This document shows, piece by piece, positions 1-9,899 of a stretch of DNA of 64,000 nucleotides. The position numbers and the translations under genes are program-made. Where the stretch lies: positions 186,001-250,000 of the forward strand of contig JAMWET010003116.1 in assembly GCA_024036415.1 (NCBI GenBank), given 5' to 3'. Position 1 is the stretch's first letter, and the number at the start of each line of letters is the position of its first letter. Under the pieces are notes generated by a model. The model saw only the letters and a list, made by a program, of their open reading frames with translations, did no database searches and was not told where the DNA came from. This DNA is from Prochilodus magdalenae. Lineage: Eukaryota > Chordata > Actinopteri > Characiformes > Prochilodontidae.

Positions 1-484
1 TTCAGCTCTGAGGGTTTATGTTAATGAGCTGATTGGTTGGATCAGGTGTGTTGGGAGCAGTGCAGAGCGTTTGGTCTCCAGTGAATTCCAGTGAATTCCT
101 GGTCATGGAATGTGTCCAACCAGCAGTGAATTGAACCTGGGGCTGTTTGGAAGTGGACCAGGGACTGTGGTTTATGCCGGAACATGGCTCAGCTGTATGT
201 GTGTTCATATACAGAGCAATCTAAAGGAAAGGTGTGCTAGACCCACACCAGATAGGGTAGCTGTGAAGGCACCCTGAGAAACTTCTCCAACCTTTTTTCC
301 ATGAATGTTTTTATGACTTTTAGTGACATCAGCCCTGCTTTACCTTGAGTATAGGCCTGCTGACCACTGAAGGGCTCAAAATGTGAAGCCCACATGTTGA
401 GAAACCCTGCGTTAAAATTCCCAGAGATTTGCAAGAAAACAAGCTGAGGGTATGGTCCCTTTGGGAGTCAGCAATGCCGAAGAT
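1..484. other. No gene seen; repeat-like edge
   Basis: No coding signal. The first 60 bases resemble the end of a dispersed fish repeat (the motif TTAATGAGCTGATTGG followed by ATCAGGTGTG), but I cannot place its boundaries. The open frames here have no recognisable domain. Confidence 0.3.
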
Positions 485-1148
485 AATTAGACAAAGAAGC
501 TTCTGGAGACAATGAGTGAATCCTGTTCATCCATAGCCGTGACTTTCCCTTGGCCTTACATACTGAGGTTTGGGAGCATTTGGGGACATCAAGCTGTTGT
601 AAGGCTCCCTCTTCAGATACACCATAGGCACCATAGGCACTGTATGACATTCTGTTATGTGGAAACATGAATATTAAGCATGTGACTTCAGGAAAAACTG
701 TGGTGGTGATCTTGAAGCCTGAATGCTGTCCATATTTTTGCCCATGTTTATGGACAACACTATGTCAGGAACAACATCATCAAGTTTATTAGATATTACT
801 GAACACCTCCACATGGTTTAAGGTGAGTAATTAGTTGCACAAGCCGTTAGGTTCATGCTAATTGCGTGAGTAGAGGTTTCATCCCTTTTGAACTACATTA
901 GTCTTGTTCATCAGTGCCAAATCTAAGACAGTAAATTTCAGACTCCAAACATGGCTTTCCAGATAAAATGTAAAATGGGGAAAATGGGGAAAAGTGTGTA
1001 AATCAGATTACCCACAAAACTATCGCTTTAATTGGACAAAGAAGCTTCTGGAAACAATGAGAAAATCCTGTTTGAGAAAATCCTGTAGCCGTGTCTTCCC
1101 CTCTGCGACTCAGGGGGCGTTCAGGGACACCAGGCTGTTATAAAAGGA
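485..1148. repeat. Diverged local duplication (485-608 and 1030-1148)
   Basis: Two segments of about 120 bases in the same orientation share AGACAAAGAAGCTTCTGG-like starts, then ACAATGAG, TCCTGT, TAGCCGTG and a shared AGCTGTT/GGCTGTT end, separated by about 540 bases. The second copy carries a TATA-like TATAAAAGG at 1139-1147 where the first has TTGTAAGG. Between them (609-1029) I see nothing recognisable. Whether this is a segmental duplication or two copies of an old repeat is not decided. Confidence 0.6.
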
Positions 1149-1375
1149 GGAGCAGGAGGAAATTCCACAGTGCTCTCCCACCTGCCCTTCAAATCCAGAG
1201 CTAAAACCAACGCTCTCGAGATTTGCTCTCAGCCAGGGCATGCAATCAGTTTCAGCAGCCTTCTGTCAATCACAGTAAGCAGGTACCCTGGCTGACATGT
1301 CCATTTTGATGGTCCATTTGGATGATTTCCCAGTTATCCCAAATGTAGTCAATCAGTCAAAAATTACTTTCTGGA

Positions 1376-1765
1376 CTAAAGTATGTGGACATGAGCCTCA
1401 TTCCAAATCTGTTCATATGAAGCTGTCCTTCTTCTCAGAAGCCTCCAATCTTCTGGATTGACCTTCCACAAGATTCCACAGGAGTCCATAGGGAATTTGT
1501 GTCCATTCATTTGTGAGGTCAGGCACTGATGTTAGACGAGAAGACCTGGATCACAACCGACATTCCAGTTCATCCCCAGGTGCTCCATGAGGTTGAGGTC
1601 AGGGCTTTGTGCAGGCCACTGGAATTCATCCACACCAAACACCTCTATCCATGTCTCTATAAAGCTGGTTTTGTGCACAGGAACACAGTCATGCTGAAAC
1701 AGCAAAGTGTTCACTGAGGGTACCACATCAGAAAACCAAGTACATGCAGATGTATAGTGGAGAAG
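1376..1765 (-). pseudogene. Tc1-like transposase remnant (C-terminal half)
   Basis: A relic of a Tc1/mariner DNA transposase read on the minus strand. The frame over roughly 1714-1532 shows LFQHDC with the second catalytic aspartate (about 1690), then WPAQSPDLN and MEH with the catalytic glutamate; exactly 34 residues lie between D and E, as in the DD34E group. The N-terminal DNA-binding domain and first aspartate are absent, and the frame breaks soon after the glutamate. The sequence around 1376-1400 (AAAGTATGTGGACA) resembles the subterminal end of a common fish Tc1 family. Another fragment of what looks like the same family lies at 20685-21186. Inactive. Confidence 0.75.
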
Positions 1766-1865
1766 GAGGTCAACCATAATAGTCAGGGCCTTGGATATCA
1801 AGATCAGGCGCTTGAACATGCAGGACCATTTAGTGTAGGAAAATGTGAACAAGAATCTACTCAAT

Positions 1866-2309
1866 GTCCTCGTTAGTAAGTGTTTCCAGCATTAAAAGTA
1901 TAATAAGGATGTTCTCATGATCTAAATCAATTTATTAGGTGGAAGCATAGAATGAAATAAAAGAGGTCCCAGCATTGATCCCTGGAGAACACCATGCAGA
2001 ACAGTATCTACATGAAATCGGGGATGTTGTAGAGCGACACAATGACATGAGCGGTGATTATTAGGTTGAGTCTGAGCTGAATTAACATTAACATTACACT
2101 TACTACTCTGTATGAGCATGCATGGTAGGACTGCTCAATAGGTAGAACAAATAGCTAGAATATCAGTCCTGCAGAACCATTTTTAGTATCCAAATTTTGA
2201 CAAATGGAGGATTATTATATTAATTATTTAGCACAAGTACACAATGTAGCCTGGTTAAAAAAGGTTAAAAATTATGTAGAATTGTATTCATAGTTCATTG
2301 AAAACACGA
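1866..2309. other. No feature recognised
   Basis: AT-rich sequence without a convincing frame, repeat or RNA signal. Confidence 0.3.
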
Positions 2310-2655
2310 TTGTTTGTATCTGTTAAAATAGGTTCCTGTTGCTTTAAGAGCAGAGATTCCCCGCAAAGCTAGGTTGCAATGTGAGCTGAACATGTGTTTG
2401 GTGTCAGCAGGTTAGTAGTACTCTTAACTCATTGGTTGAACAGCTGTAACTGACCAATAGTGGCAATCTAGGGGTGGGACTTGGAGAGGAGCCTGAGCGG
2501 GGAAGGCGAAAAGACATTTTGGAGGAGTTCTGGAGAGATTGCAGCAGCATGGCTAAAATGCTAAATAAACTGAGTTAGTGTTCAGTAAATAACTGACCGT
2601 TGACTAACTTGAGGTTGGAAAACCCCAGTGACTGTTTGTGCTCAACCAGGTGAGT
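2310..2655 (+). promoter_or_regulatory. Promoter/LTR-like module ending in a splice donor
   Basis: Contains GCTTTAAGAG near 2341-2350, an inverted CCAAT box (ATTGGTTG, 2431-2438), a direct CCAAT box (GACCAATAG, 2452-2460), a G-rich stretch, AATAAA at about 2564, and a consensus 5' splice site CAG|GTGAGT (GT at 2650-2651). This arrangement fits either the U3-R-U5 part of an old LTR retroelement or an untranslated first exon. No repeated end or protein was found downstream (2656-3690), so the class is open. Confidence 0.3.
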
Positions 2656-3690
2656 TAGCGGTAGCGGTTAGCTTCATGGAGCACTGGAGTTCTGCTCTCT
2701 CGTGCTTCCAGTAGGACATTAACCAGACAGAATTCTGAACTGCTGCTACTGTTCCCGCTTGCTTGCTGCGGGGGGTTGTAAGAGCCTGCTGCTGTGCTAA
2801 ACATTGCTGAAAACGAGGTAACGTTTGTTTATTGGGCTCAAGTGTGAAAAGGCCATTTTCTGTTTTTAAGGCCCCACCGCGCACAAGCAACTTCACAGGC
2901 CTGCAACAGGTGGGGGAAAAGGGTGCTGTGTGCATGTGTGTGAGTGTGGGCCCACATTTGCTTTAAAACAGAGGTTGAAGTCACAGAGTTTACATTGGTA
3001 ATATTGCACTATAGAGTTTACACGGGTAATGGTGAGCTACTGAGTTGACTGGTTTATCGCCTGCTGCAATGTACCTTGTTGTTATTGGCTTATTAAGTTA
3101 TTTCCTGAACATTAGGTTTTCATTCTGGAGCTGCCAAAATGGGTTGTTTCTTGGTATTATTGTGAGTGTAAGTGACTACTGAAAATCAGAGCTCTTAGTA
3201 TTAAACCATAGTTCTGTGTTAAGTATCATATCCTACTAGATTTGGTCTGATTTGGGCTTACTTGGTTCAATTGCAAGGGTTAAAGTTAAGTGTAACTCTA
3301 ATGCTACCAAGTCTATACTCTGTCCTAACTGCAAACTTTTTTTACTTTTCCATAGATTTAAGTTTGGGCTTTGCAGTGTGTATGTAAAATCGATAATTAT
3401 AGAGAACCCAGAGCCCCTCGGCTTAGTAACCCCTAACCCAAACATAGGAAAGGGATAAGGGGGCGCTACAACAAGAAAAAGGAAAATTGGGATAAATCCA
3501 CCACAAAGAAGAGACAACATGAACACTTTAAATAAGGTCAGGACAGACACTGAGGCAATGGCAGAACACCTGACACCCCACCGTAGGTTCTGGGGAAGCA
3601 AGAAGTGGGTGGGTTGAATTGGCTACAATTTGAAACTCCAACACTAAACGAGTTTGTTTAAAGGACGAGACCACTAAGCGAACCGCATCA
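2656..3690. other. Unassigned sequence after the promoter-like module
   Basis: No recognisable domain. A frame at 3236-3601 on the minus strand is open for 121 codons, but its composition gives no family signature. GGGGGCGCTACAAC at about 3459-3472 could be a degenerate primer-binding site if this is LTR-element leader, which is speculative. Confidence 0.2.
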
Positions 3691-3694
3691 GGAG

Positions 3695-3960
3695 GCCTAG
3701 TACAAACAGGAGTACAAGGGAGTAGGGTCAGCCATACATTTCAGGGCCTCGAACTTCAAGACCAGGAGTCTGAATTGAAGGCATAAATAAACTGATACAG
3801 TTCTGGGCTGATATGAGCAGTTTCTGATGAGTAACAGAGCAGCAGACCTTTGAACGTGAAACTGTTGTGAGGTGTTTTTGCTGTGATACCAATTAAAGGG
3901 AATTACAGTCATCCAAGCATGATGTTATGAAGGTATGGATCACTGTTTCAGTCTCTTCCA
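3695..3960 (-). repeat. Possible LINE reverse-transcriptase tail relic
   Basis: On the minus strand the frame ending near 3697 contains LLVLKFEALKCMADPTPLYS. This resembles the conserved LLxFKALxGLAPxYLS segment that follows the reverse-transcriptase domain in fish L2-type LINEs. It is short, diverged and interrupted; no tail or target duplication seen. Confidence 0.4.
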
Positions 3961-4112
3961 TGCCCGGTACAGGGTAGAGGTGGGCGATATTGCAGAGATG
4001 GAAAAAACAGAGCATTTCATCAAGTGCTCTCATGTGAGAGGGCACGTTTACACCAAGGTACACCAAGGTTACACACAACAGAAGAACGATTTGTGTTGAT
4101 GGATAAACCAAT

Positions 4113-4495
4113 TGTGACGTGAGTTGAGCTCAATCAAGGCGAGGTTTATTTAACAGATTTGTAGTGAGACAGCAGTAGCAAGAGCAAAGCAGACATAACA
4201 AAGGTGCAAAAACACCAGTAAGCAGGCAAGAGTCTCAACCAAGCCAACGATCAGTCCAGGCAGAGGCACCAAAGGGAATGAACAAGAGGAGTAAACCAGA
4301 GAACCAGAACTAAGTCAAAGCCAGAGTAACAAACAGAGAAAACGCTCAGTACACACAGAGTAGCAATACTTCGCATTGAGCCAGTCTGAGAGGAGTATTT
4401 ATACAAACAGACTAGATTAACAACAGGTGTGTGTGATCAATACACAGGATGACATGGACCTGGAAAACAGAACGGGATTGGGAGGACATGTGACA
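4113..4495 (-). mobile_element. Probable solo LTR (383 bp), minus orientation
   Basis: Begins TGTCACATG and ends CACGTCACA when read on the minus strand, so it has the TG...CA termini of an LTR. Reading that way there is a TATA element (TATAAATACTCC, about 4393-4404) and then AATAAA near 4148-4153, the U3-R-U5 order of a retrotransposon LTR. The CT/TG-rich body resembles LTRs of fish Gypsy elements. I found no internal region, primer-binding site or clear target duplication (flanks CCAAT and GTGAT), so the boundaries may be slightly wrong or the copy old. Confidence 0.6.
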
Positions 4496-4964
4496 GTGAT
4501 GAACAGATCGGAAATGAGAGGAGAACCAGCAGGCATGACATGATGTTTCCACTAATATAGGTGATGATTGACACTGGAGTCCTTAAATGACCTTGACATT
4601 CAGGAAAAACTGGCGGATGGATGAAAGTATTCTCTTTGAGAGCTGTAGTCCCCACCAGCGATCAGTTCCTATAATCCTCCATCCTGTATATGTGATGTTA
4701 TTGAATAAACATTACTGCACATAATTCCAAACATTTATACAGTAAAGAACCAGCACCTTCAGCTCAGCCCACCTACATAATTAGCTCTGGTGGCACTCCC
4801 TTAGTGGCGGCAGGCAGGCCCGGTGTCTGACGTGTCATTACCTGAGGCGCGGGAGGCAGGCCGGACTCCGCCAAGCTTTCAGAAAGACAAGTGGGGACAG
4901 AGATAGTGCAGCAGTGTCAGCAGGGGGACAAACCTGCTGTCACCTGAATGAGCTGTACACTCCA
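4496..4964. other. No feature recognised
   Basis: Unique-looking sequence; CpG-containing patch around 4800-4870 (GGCAGGCCCGGTGTCTGACGTG) but no gene signal. Confidence 0.3.
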
Positions 4965-5062
4965 ACAACTCTCTCTCTCTTGTGTGCGCTCTCGCTCTCT
5001 CACTCCCCCTCCCCCTCCCTCTCCCCCTCCCTCTCTCCCTCTCTCTCTCTCTCTCTCTCTTC
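4965..5062. repeat. CT-rich polypyrimidine tract
   Basis: About 95 bases almost purely pyrimidine on the plus strand (CTCTCT and CCCTCCCC units). Such mirror-repeat tracts can form triplex (H-) DNA. The Ser/Leu/Pro-rich open frames on both strands here are artefacts of the dinucleotide repeat. Confidence 0.9.
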
Positions 5063-5384
5063 ATCTCACCTGAAAGGCCCCAGTTCTGCACTCCTCTGAT
5101 ACCGCATTTCTCCCTGAGGTCCAGTTTGTGTGGACTGATGCATAAAGAACAATGGAAATTCATTCTGATTTTCCAACCTCTGTTTATCTCTCGGTATTAA
5201 ACAGGCTTAGGTGAAGCTGATGTAAATGAGCTTTGTTCTGATTGGCTGTCCTGCAATGTGCCTCGTTTAAAAATGCTCCGATGTCTGGATCATTTGCAAT
5301 GATCTATTTGCTTCCTGTACATTAGTGTTTAAGCACTTTGCCGAATGTTCCATACAGATGCAGACACTTCAGCTGACTTCAACT

Positions 5385-5565
5385 GGACTGTGCGGGGCTA
5401 CCACTGTAGGCTGAATGGGTGTGACTAACCAGCTGTAGGCTAAATGAGTGAAGCTAATCTGCTATAAAATTAATGGGTGGGGCTGATCCGTTTTGCGACT
5501 GAATGGGTGGGGCTAAACTGCTATAGAAAACAGGTGGGACTAGATGGGTGGAGTTAAACTGCTGC
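5385..5565 (+). repeat. Short minisatellite, TGAATGGGTGGGGCTAA-like unit
   Basis: Four to five imperfect copies of a roughly 30-40-base unit built on GCTGAATGGGTGGGGCTAA and CTGCTATA. Some spacing is irregular. No coding content. Confidence 0.7.
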
Positions 5566-6535
5566 TTTATTATCCGGAAAATGTAATTAAAAAAAAGTGC
5601 AAAATAATAATATTTTAGTAAAGTGCATTTATGTTTAACTTATATTAATTTGTGCAATTTTGATTACATATTCCTGGTTCAGGAAAACCATCTGCAGTAA
5701 TGCACCAATCAAAAACCTAGAATAATTAAAAATCACTTTATATTAATAAAAATATTTATATTTAATTTACCTTATAATTTTTGTCCAGTTTCTTCATATT
5801 TATGTACCTGGTATCTTGCTCCCCCCAGGTCTAATAATATTTACGTGAGTTGCTGCAGGTAATTTCACGGCTCCTGGTTACTGGCACCCTCTCAGGGTGG
5901 TCTTCATTATACGTGTCTCTTCAGGTTCTCCATTTCCTCACTCTTATACCTCCATCCTCTCTGTGAGATGAGATGAGAGGGTGTTCGTCCTTCAGTGGAG
6001 GTGTGAAAACACCGCCCAGCTCCAGAGGGACCCCCGCTGCACCGTTGCTGAAACACACTCCATCCTTCCCCTTCCTCCCTCAGGAGGTCTGGCGACAGAT
6101 GAGGCTTGAGAGAGAAGCCTGCTACCTGTACAGAGTGATTAAAGACGTGAAGACAGTCAGACTCCTTTACGGTCCTACCACAGGAGCTCCTTGGCACGCA
6201 AAGCCTGAACACGCACAATTTCTAACTGAGGATAAATCACTGCACCCTATACAAAAAACGTATGTATTACCGTCACATACAGAGACTCCTAAACAAGGTC
6301 TGGCTCAGCTTTTAGGCCTTAGGCATTACGACAGTAGTGGACAGTTCACCCACATCACCCACACGTCCTTCACATCCTTCTGTATTATATCAGTGAACGG
6401 ATTCCACTGCTTGGTGACCCGAAGTTAAACCCACACTTCAAAATGTTCACACCTGAGACAAAAGGGGTTGCCAAACCCTCCAAACATACACAGCACAGAT
6501 TACAATAATGTGTTTTTATTTTAGTGCACAAATTC
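5566..6535. other. No convincing gene
   Basis: AT-rich at 5570-5800, then higher GC. Overlapping open frames on both strands at 5907-6428 (103 and 151 codons) have no domain I recognise and no supporting splice or promoter context. CAGGAGGTCTGGCGACAG at 6081 could mark an exon edge, but that alone is not support. Confidence 0.3.
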
Positions 6536-6640
6536 TATTCTATTCTATTCTATTCTATTCTATTATTTAGTTTCCCATATAGGAAATATGAACTGTAATA
6601 AAAGAAAACACTTTATTGATCCTGAAGGAAACTGCAGAAT
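6536..6640 (-). repeat. Retroposon 3' end with pentanucleotide tail
   Basis: On the minus strand TTTCCTTCAGGATCAATAAAG is followed about 45 bases later by five to six AGAAT units (6536-6564). Many fish LINEs and their SINEs end in GGATCAATAAAG plus a short tandem tail, so this looks like a truncated 3' end of such an element. No coding part remains. Confidence 0.55.
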
Positions 6641-6814
6641 ATAAATCAAACAGTAAACATTGTTATATTATTAAATATAATATATCATTGTTTTATTAAT
6701 AAAACAAAAACTATATTAAAAAAGTGTTTTTAATAAAATCATATGTTAATAAAGCAATATAAAGTGTGCCTTAACTTTTGCACAACCTATCTTCTCCAGT
6801 GACTAAACAATATA

Positions 6815-7090
6815 AGAATTTAGATTTTAATCCCACAGTGGAGAAATTTAGTCTCTGCATTTAACCCATCCGTGAAGTGAAACACCCACAAACACACTCA
6901 CTAGTGAACACACACACTAGGGGGCAGTGAGCACACTTACCCAGAGTGGTGGGCAGCCCTATCCACAGCGCCCGGGGAGCATTTGGGGGTTAGGTGCCTT
7001 GCCCAAGTCATTGTCAGTTCAGGGTTTTGAACCGGCGTCCCTTCGGTCACAAGGCTGGTTCCCTAACCTCCAGCCCACGACTGCCAAGAT
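6815..7090 (+). repeat. Dispersed fish repeat (class uncertain)
   Basis: The run from about 6830 (TTAATCCCACAGTGGAG) through CATTTAACCCATCC, AGGGGGCAGTGAGCACAC, GTGGGCAGCCCTATCC and GGGGTTAGGTGCCTTG to CCAGCCCACGACTGCC matches, from memory, a high-copy interspersed repeat in teleosts. I see no second copy in the window and no termini, so class (SINE or DNA element) is left open. Confidence 0.5.
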
Positions 7091-7096
7091 GTCTTT

Positions 7097-7370
7097 AGTA
7101 TTACGAATTGTTTAGCATCTACTATGAATTATTTAGCATACACTATGAATTATTCAGTATCCACTATTAATTATTCAGCATCTACTATGAATTATTCACC
7201 ACCCACTATGAATTATTCAGTATCTACTATGAATTGTTCAGCATACACTATGAGCTTTTCACCACCCACTATGAATTATTCAGTATCTACTATGAATTAT
7301 TCACCACCCACTATGAATTATTCAGTAGTTCCAGTAATTTATCTGGCGTCTGTGATGAATGATTTAGATC
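7097..7370 (+). repeat. 21-bp minisatellite, locus 1
   Basis: About 12 imperfect copies of a 21-base unit, ACTATGAATTATTCAGTATCT in one register, with CACC and AGCA variants. Because 21 is a multiple of 3 the array is open in frame and reads as repeated (S/P)TMNYS(V/A) heptapeptides; I regard the 117-codon frame as non-coding. Two more units sit at 7850-7886. The same unit occurs at 24719-24876 and 29938-31090. Confidence 0.9.
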
Positions 7371-7479
7371 TCCTGATAGGTGCAGGAGTTTTAGGGACTG
7401 CAGCAGGAGAATCAGCTGCTCTCCTGAGGTTTAATGATTGGGCGGAGAAGCCTGACGATGATGGATCCCTCTGTTAGTC

Positions 7480-9180
7480 TAGGTTGAAAAGCACAGAGCT
7501 TATAATTCCTATCAGCACTGCTGCGCTAGTTCAGCCTCCCCTCGTCCTCTTTGTTGGCATTAGTGCTGTAATTTCAGCTGACATGCATCACTAAGTAGCT
7601 TTCACTTAAAACGTGGCCCTGTGAATGAGTGGAACTCCCGCTCGCTGTAACGTCTTACTGGCTGCAGGAATTGAATTTGGTTTTGGCACGTTTTGGAAGT
7701 TCACAGACGACTCAAACACATACGAGACAGGTGATGTAAAATAACACACTGAGAGCCAGGCTCCTTCTACACTGACCAGGCTTCTTCTACTTACTTACAC
7801 CAACCTGATGTGGACTAAAAGTTCGGAATCTGACTCTCCATACATCTACCGTAGTATCTACTATGAATTGTTCAGTATCTACTATAAAACGACAGGGCTA
7901 TATCCTCTACGTACTCACACCAACATGATGTAGTTTGAGAGTTCGGAGTCTGACCTTCCGTACAGTTTGTCCAGTTGTTTCAGGGAGCTATGAATAATCC
8001 AACGCGGTGTAAAAATTGACTTTTAAAGGCCTTAACTGCGACGGAGCTCAGAGGGTTAAAAGTGAGAAACTAAGCGGAGAAATAGTGGCACAGTGCAACA
8101 ACAAAATGCATCCAGGCATAGTTCCTGTTCTTCTCCATCTACTGAGAAAACAGGGCATGACATTTAAAGCCACATTCAGTTTTCCTCAAATCCCGCCTTT
8201 GAGTTACCCTCACTTCCACGATAACTCACAGGAACTCTGACCGCGTCTCGACTCGACACAAATGAATTGCTTTTGTGGCAGCTGAAAAACAGGGCTGGTA
8301 ATCCTCTTCACCCCGCAGCCCGCAACCCCGGAGGGTTTATTTCTCTCTCAGCGTGCGGAATGAGTTGATTCCATCTTCTGCATTAGGCTTGGTGCTAAAC
8401 AGGGCCGAAGAAAAGCAGAGGAGAGGAGGAGAAGAACAGCAGTGAAATGGGCTTGTTATCCCGAGGTGTTATGAAAACGACTTGAGAAAATTCTGTGGTT
8501 TAGCCGTCAGTGCGTATGGAGGCGGACAGCTGAAAGCGTTCCCACCTGCACCGTGCAGGGGAAGGACTATTTGCCCCTGTCAGAATCTATTTAATACTGA
8601 TGAGGTTTGAGCGCGGCGCCAGTTTGGCAGAAACATTATTATTATTGTCAAGTCTGGCTAACACATGAAGCGATTTGCCCTGGGCAGAGACGTCTCCTGA
8701 CGTCAAACTCCAAACAATGTTCTAGAACGTGAGACACTGACCACATGCATATTCTACTCATGAGTTATCACAGAAATAAAGTGCACAGGTTGACTGCAGG
8801 ACTAAAAGTTGCATATAATATCTTAATTTACTTCATAATATATAATATAATTGTTTAATTTACTTAATGATCTAGCTTGAATTGATCTATTCAGGCTCCG
8901 CCCACAAATGCGCATTGTAATTGACCCTAAACCTATGATCTGGTTCTTGAATGAAACAAGCTGTTTATCCGTTGTTGGTGAATTCCTCTGCTCTGATTGG
9001 CTGGTTTACAGCGAGACTCCGTGCATGATGATCACACAGAATCACCATGTGGAAATAGACTAAATAAAATGAGCCTCTGTGTAAATAAGCTCCGCCCTCA
9101 TACTACTTAGTTAGCTATGCTAAATACCTGCAGCTAATGCTAGAAGCTAACATTACCTATACTAGCTACTGGCTTTCCAT
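7480..9180. other. Unique block; possible regulatory sequence
   Basis: No coding signal. A segment at 7788-7848 is repeated with divergence at 7903-7964 (ACACCAAC.TGATGT, AGTTCGGA.TCTGAC). From about 8250 to 8710 the sequence is non-repetitive, moderately GC-rich and contains a perfect cAMP-response element; this composition resembles conserved non-coding elements, but conservation cannot be tested here. GCTCCGCCC motifs occur at 8897 and 9090. Confidence 0.3.
8698..8705. promoter_or_regulatory. Perfect CRE palindrome TGACGTCA
   Basis: The full 8-base cAMP-response element, the consensus site of CREB/ATF factors, lies in unique sequence at the end of a candidate regulatory block. An 8-base site occurs about once per 65 kb by chance, so function is unproven. 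Confidence 0.4.
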
Positions 9181-9184
9181 CTGA

Positions 9185-9790
9185 ACATCAACACACAGTA
9201 GATTCAAGTTGATCCTCACTATGGATCTCTCAGTTTAAGATCTGCTTTAACCGGCAAACACAGATACAATCACACAGCATGGCTGCTACTTACAGGCTGC
9301 TGTTGAGGTTGGGATGCTAGTAAAGGTGGAGCCGCTCCTCTCTTCAGTCTCTTCAGGGTCAAATGTTGAGGGGAGTTACTCGTTATTGTCCAGGAGTTTG
9401 GGAAACTGTCCGGAGTGGAATGTGCAGACTGCAGGATTTAAGCTGTTCCGGGATCCTGTTAAAGATGTGGGAGCTTCTGAAGTTTCTGTTCTCCAGCTTG
9501 TTTTGTGAATTTTCTGTCCCAACTTAAATGGTGCTGCAGCTGCATCCTGGTGCCTGTATAAGATGCAGCATTTAACGGGGAATGGAACTTTTGATTAGGA
9601 CACCAGTAAATTGGAAGCAACTTCAGCTTGGTTTAAAGATGAACATCAACGATGTACTACTGACAGTTGGGTTCCTTGGGAGGGGAATGAAAAGTGCCGG
9701 CGTCCCCTTCCCAGCCTGGAACGCTGGATATATCTGTTGTGGTTGTATGTAAATATTAATGAGTCTGTTCTGTAACAGGATTTAGGATAA
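9185..9790 (+). repeat. Dispersed 0.6-kb repeat, copy 1
   Basis: Matches 25820-26420 over nearly its whole length in the same orientation. Shared blocks include GCTGCTACTTACAGGCTGCT, GTTGGGTTCCTTGGGA and TAAATATTAATGAGTCTGTT. No transposase or terminal repeat could be assigned, so it is probably a non-autonomous element or fragment. Confidence 0.8.
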
Positions 9791-9826
9791 TAGGTTTGCA
9801 GGCAAAAAAGACAGGCTGGAGTTTAC

Positions 9827-9892
9827 TGCTGAAACCCGGGATCGAACCAGGGACCTTTAAATCTTTAGCTCTCCTAACTGAGTTAATTTAGC
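9827..9892 (-). pseudogene. tRNA-Phe-like pseudogene lacking the anticodon loop
   Basis: Minus strand starts GCTAAATTAACTCAGTTAGG, continues GAGAGC, then runs almost at once into AAAGGTCCC and the intact T-arm GGTTCGATCCC, ending TTTCAGCA. Acceptor arms GCTAAAT and TTTCAGC pair at five of seven positions. It matches vertebrate tRNA-Phe (GAA) closely in the D- and T-arms, but about 7 bases of the anticodon arm including the anticodon are deleted, and box A is mutated while box B is perfect. It cannot be a working tRNA; it may be a dead gene copy or a tRNA-derived retroposon head. Confidence 0.75.
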
Positions 9893-9899
9893 TGCACCT

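Noticed and set aside
4914..5200. Ser/Leu/Pro-rich and Arg/Glu-rich frames on both strands
   Set aside because: Both are translations of the CT/GA tract.
5907..6428. Overlapping 103- and 151-codon frames that might be a gene
   Set aside because: No recognised domain, frames on opposite strands over the same DNA, and no splice or promoter support.
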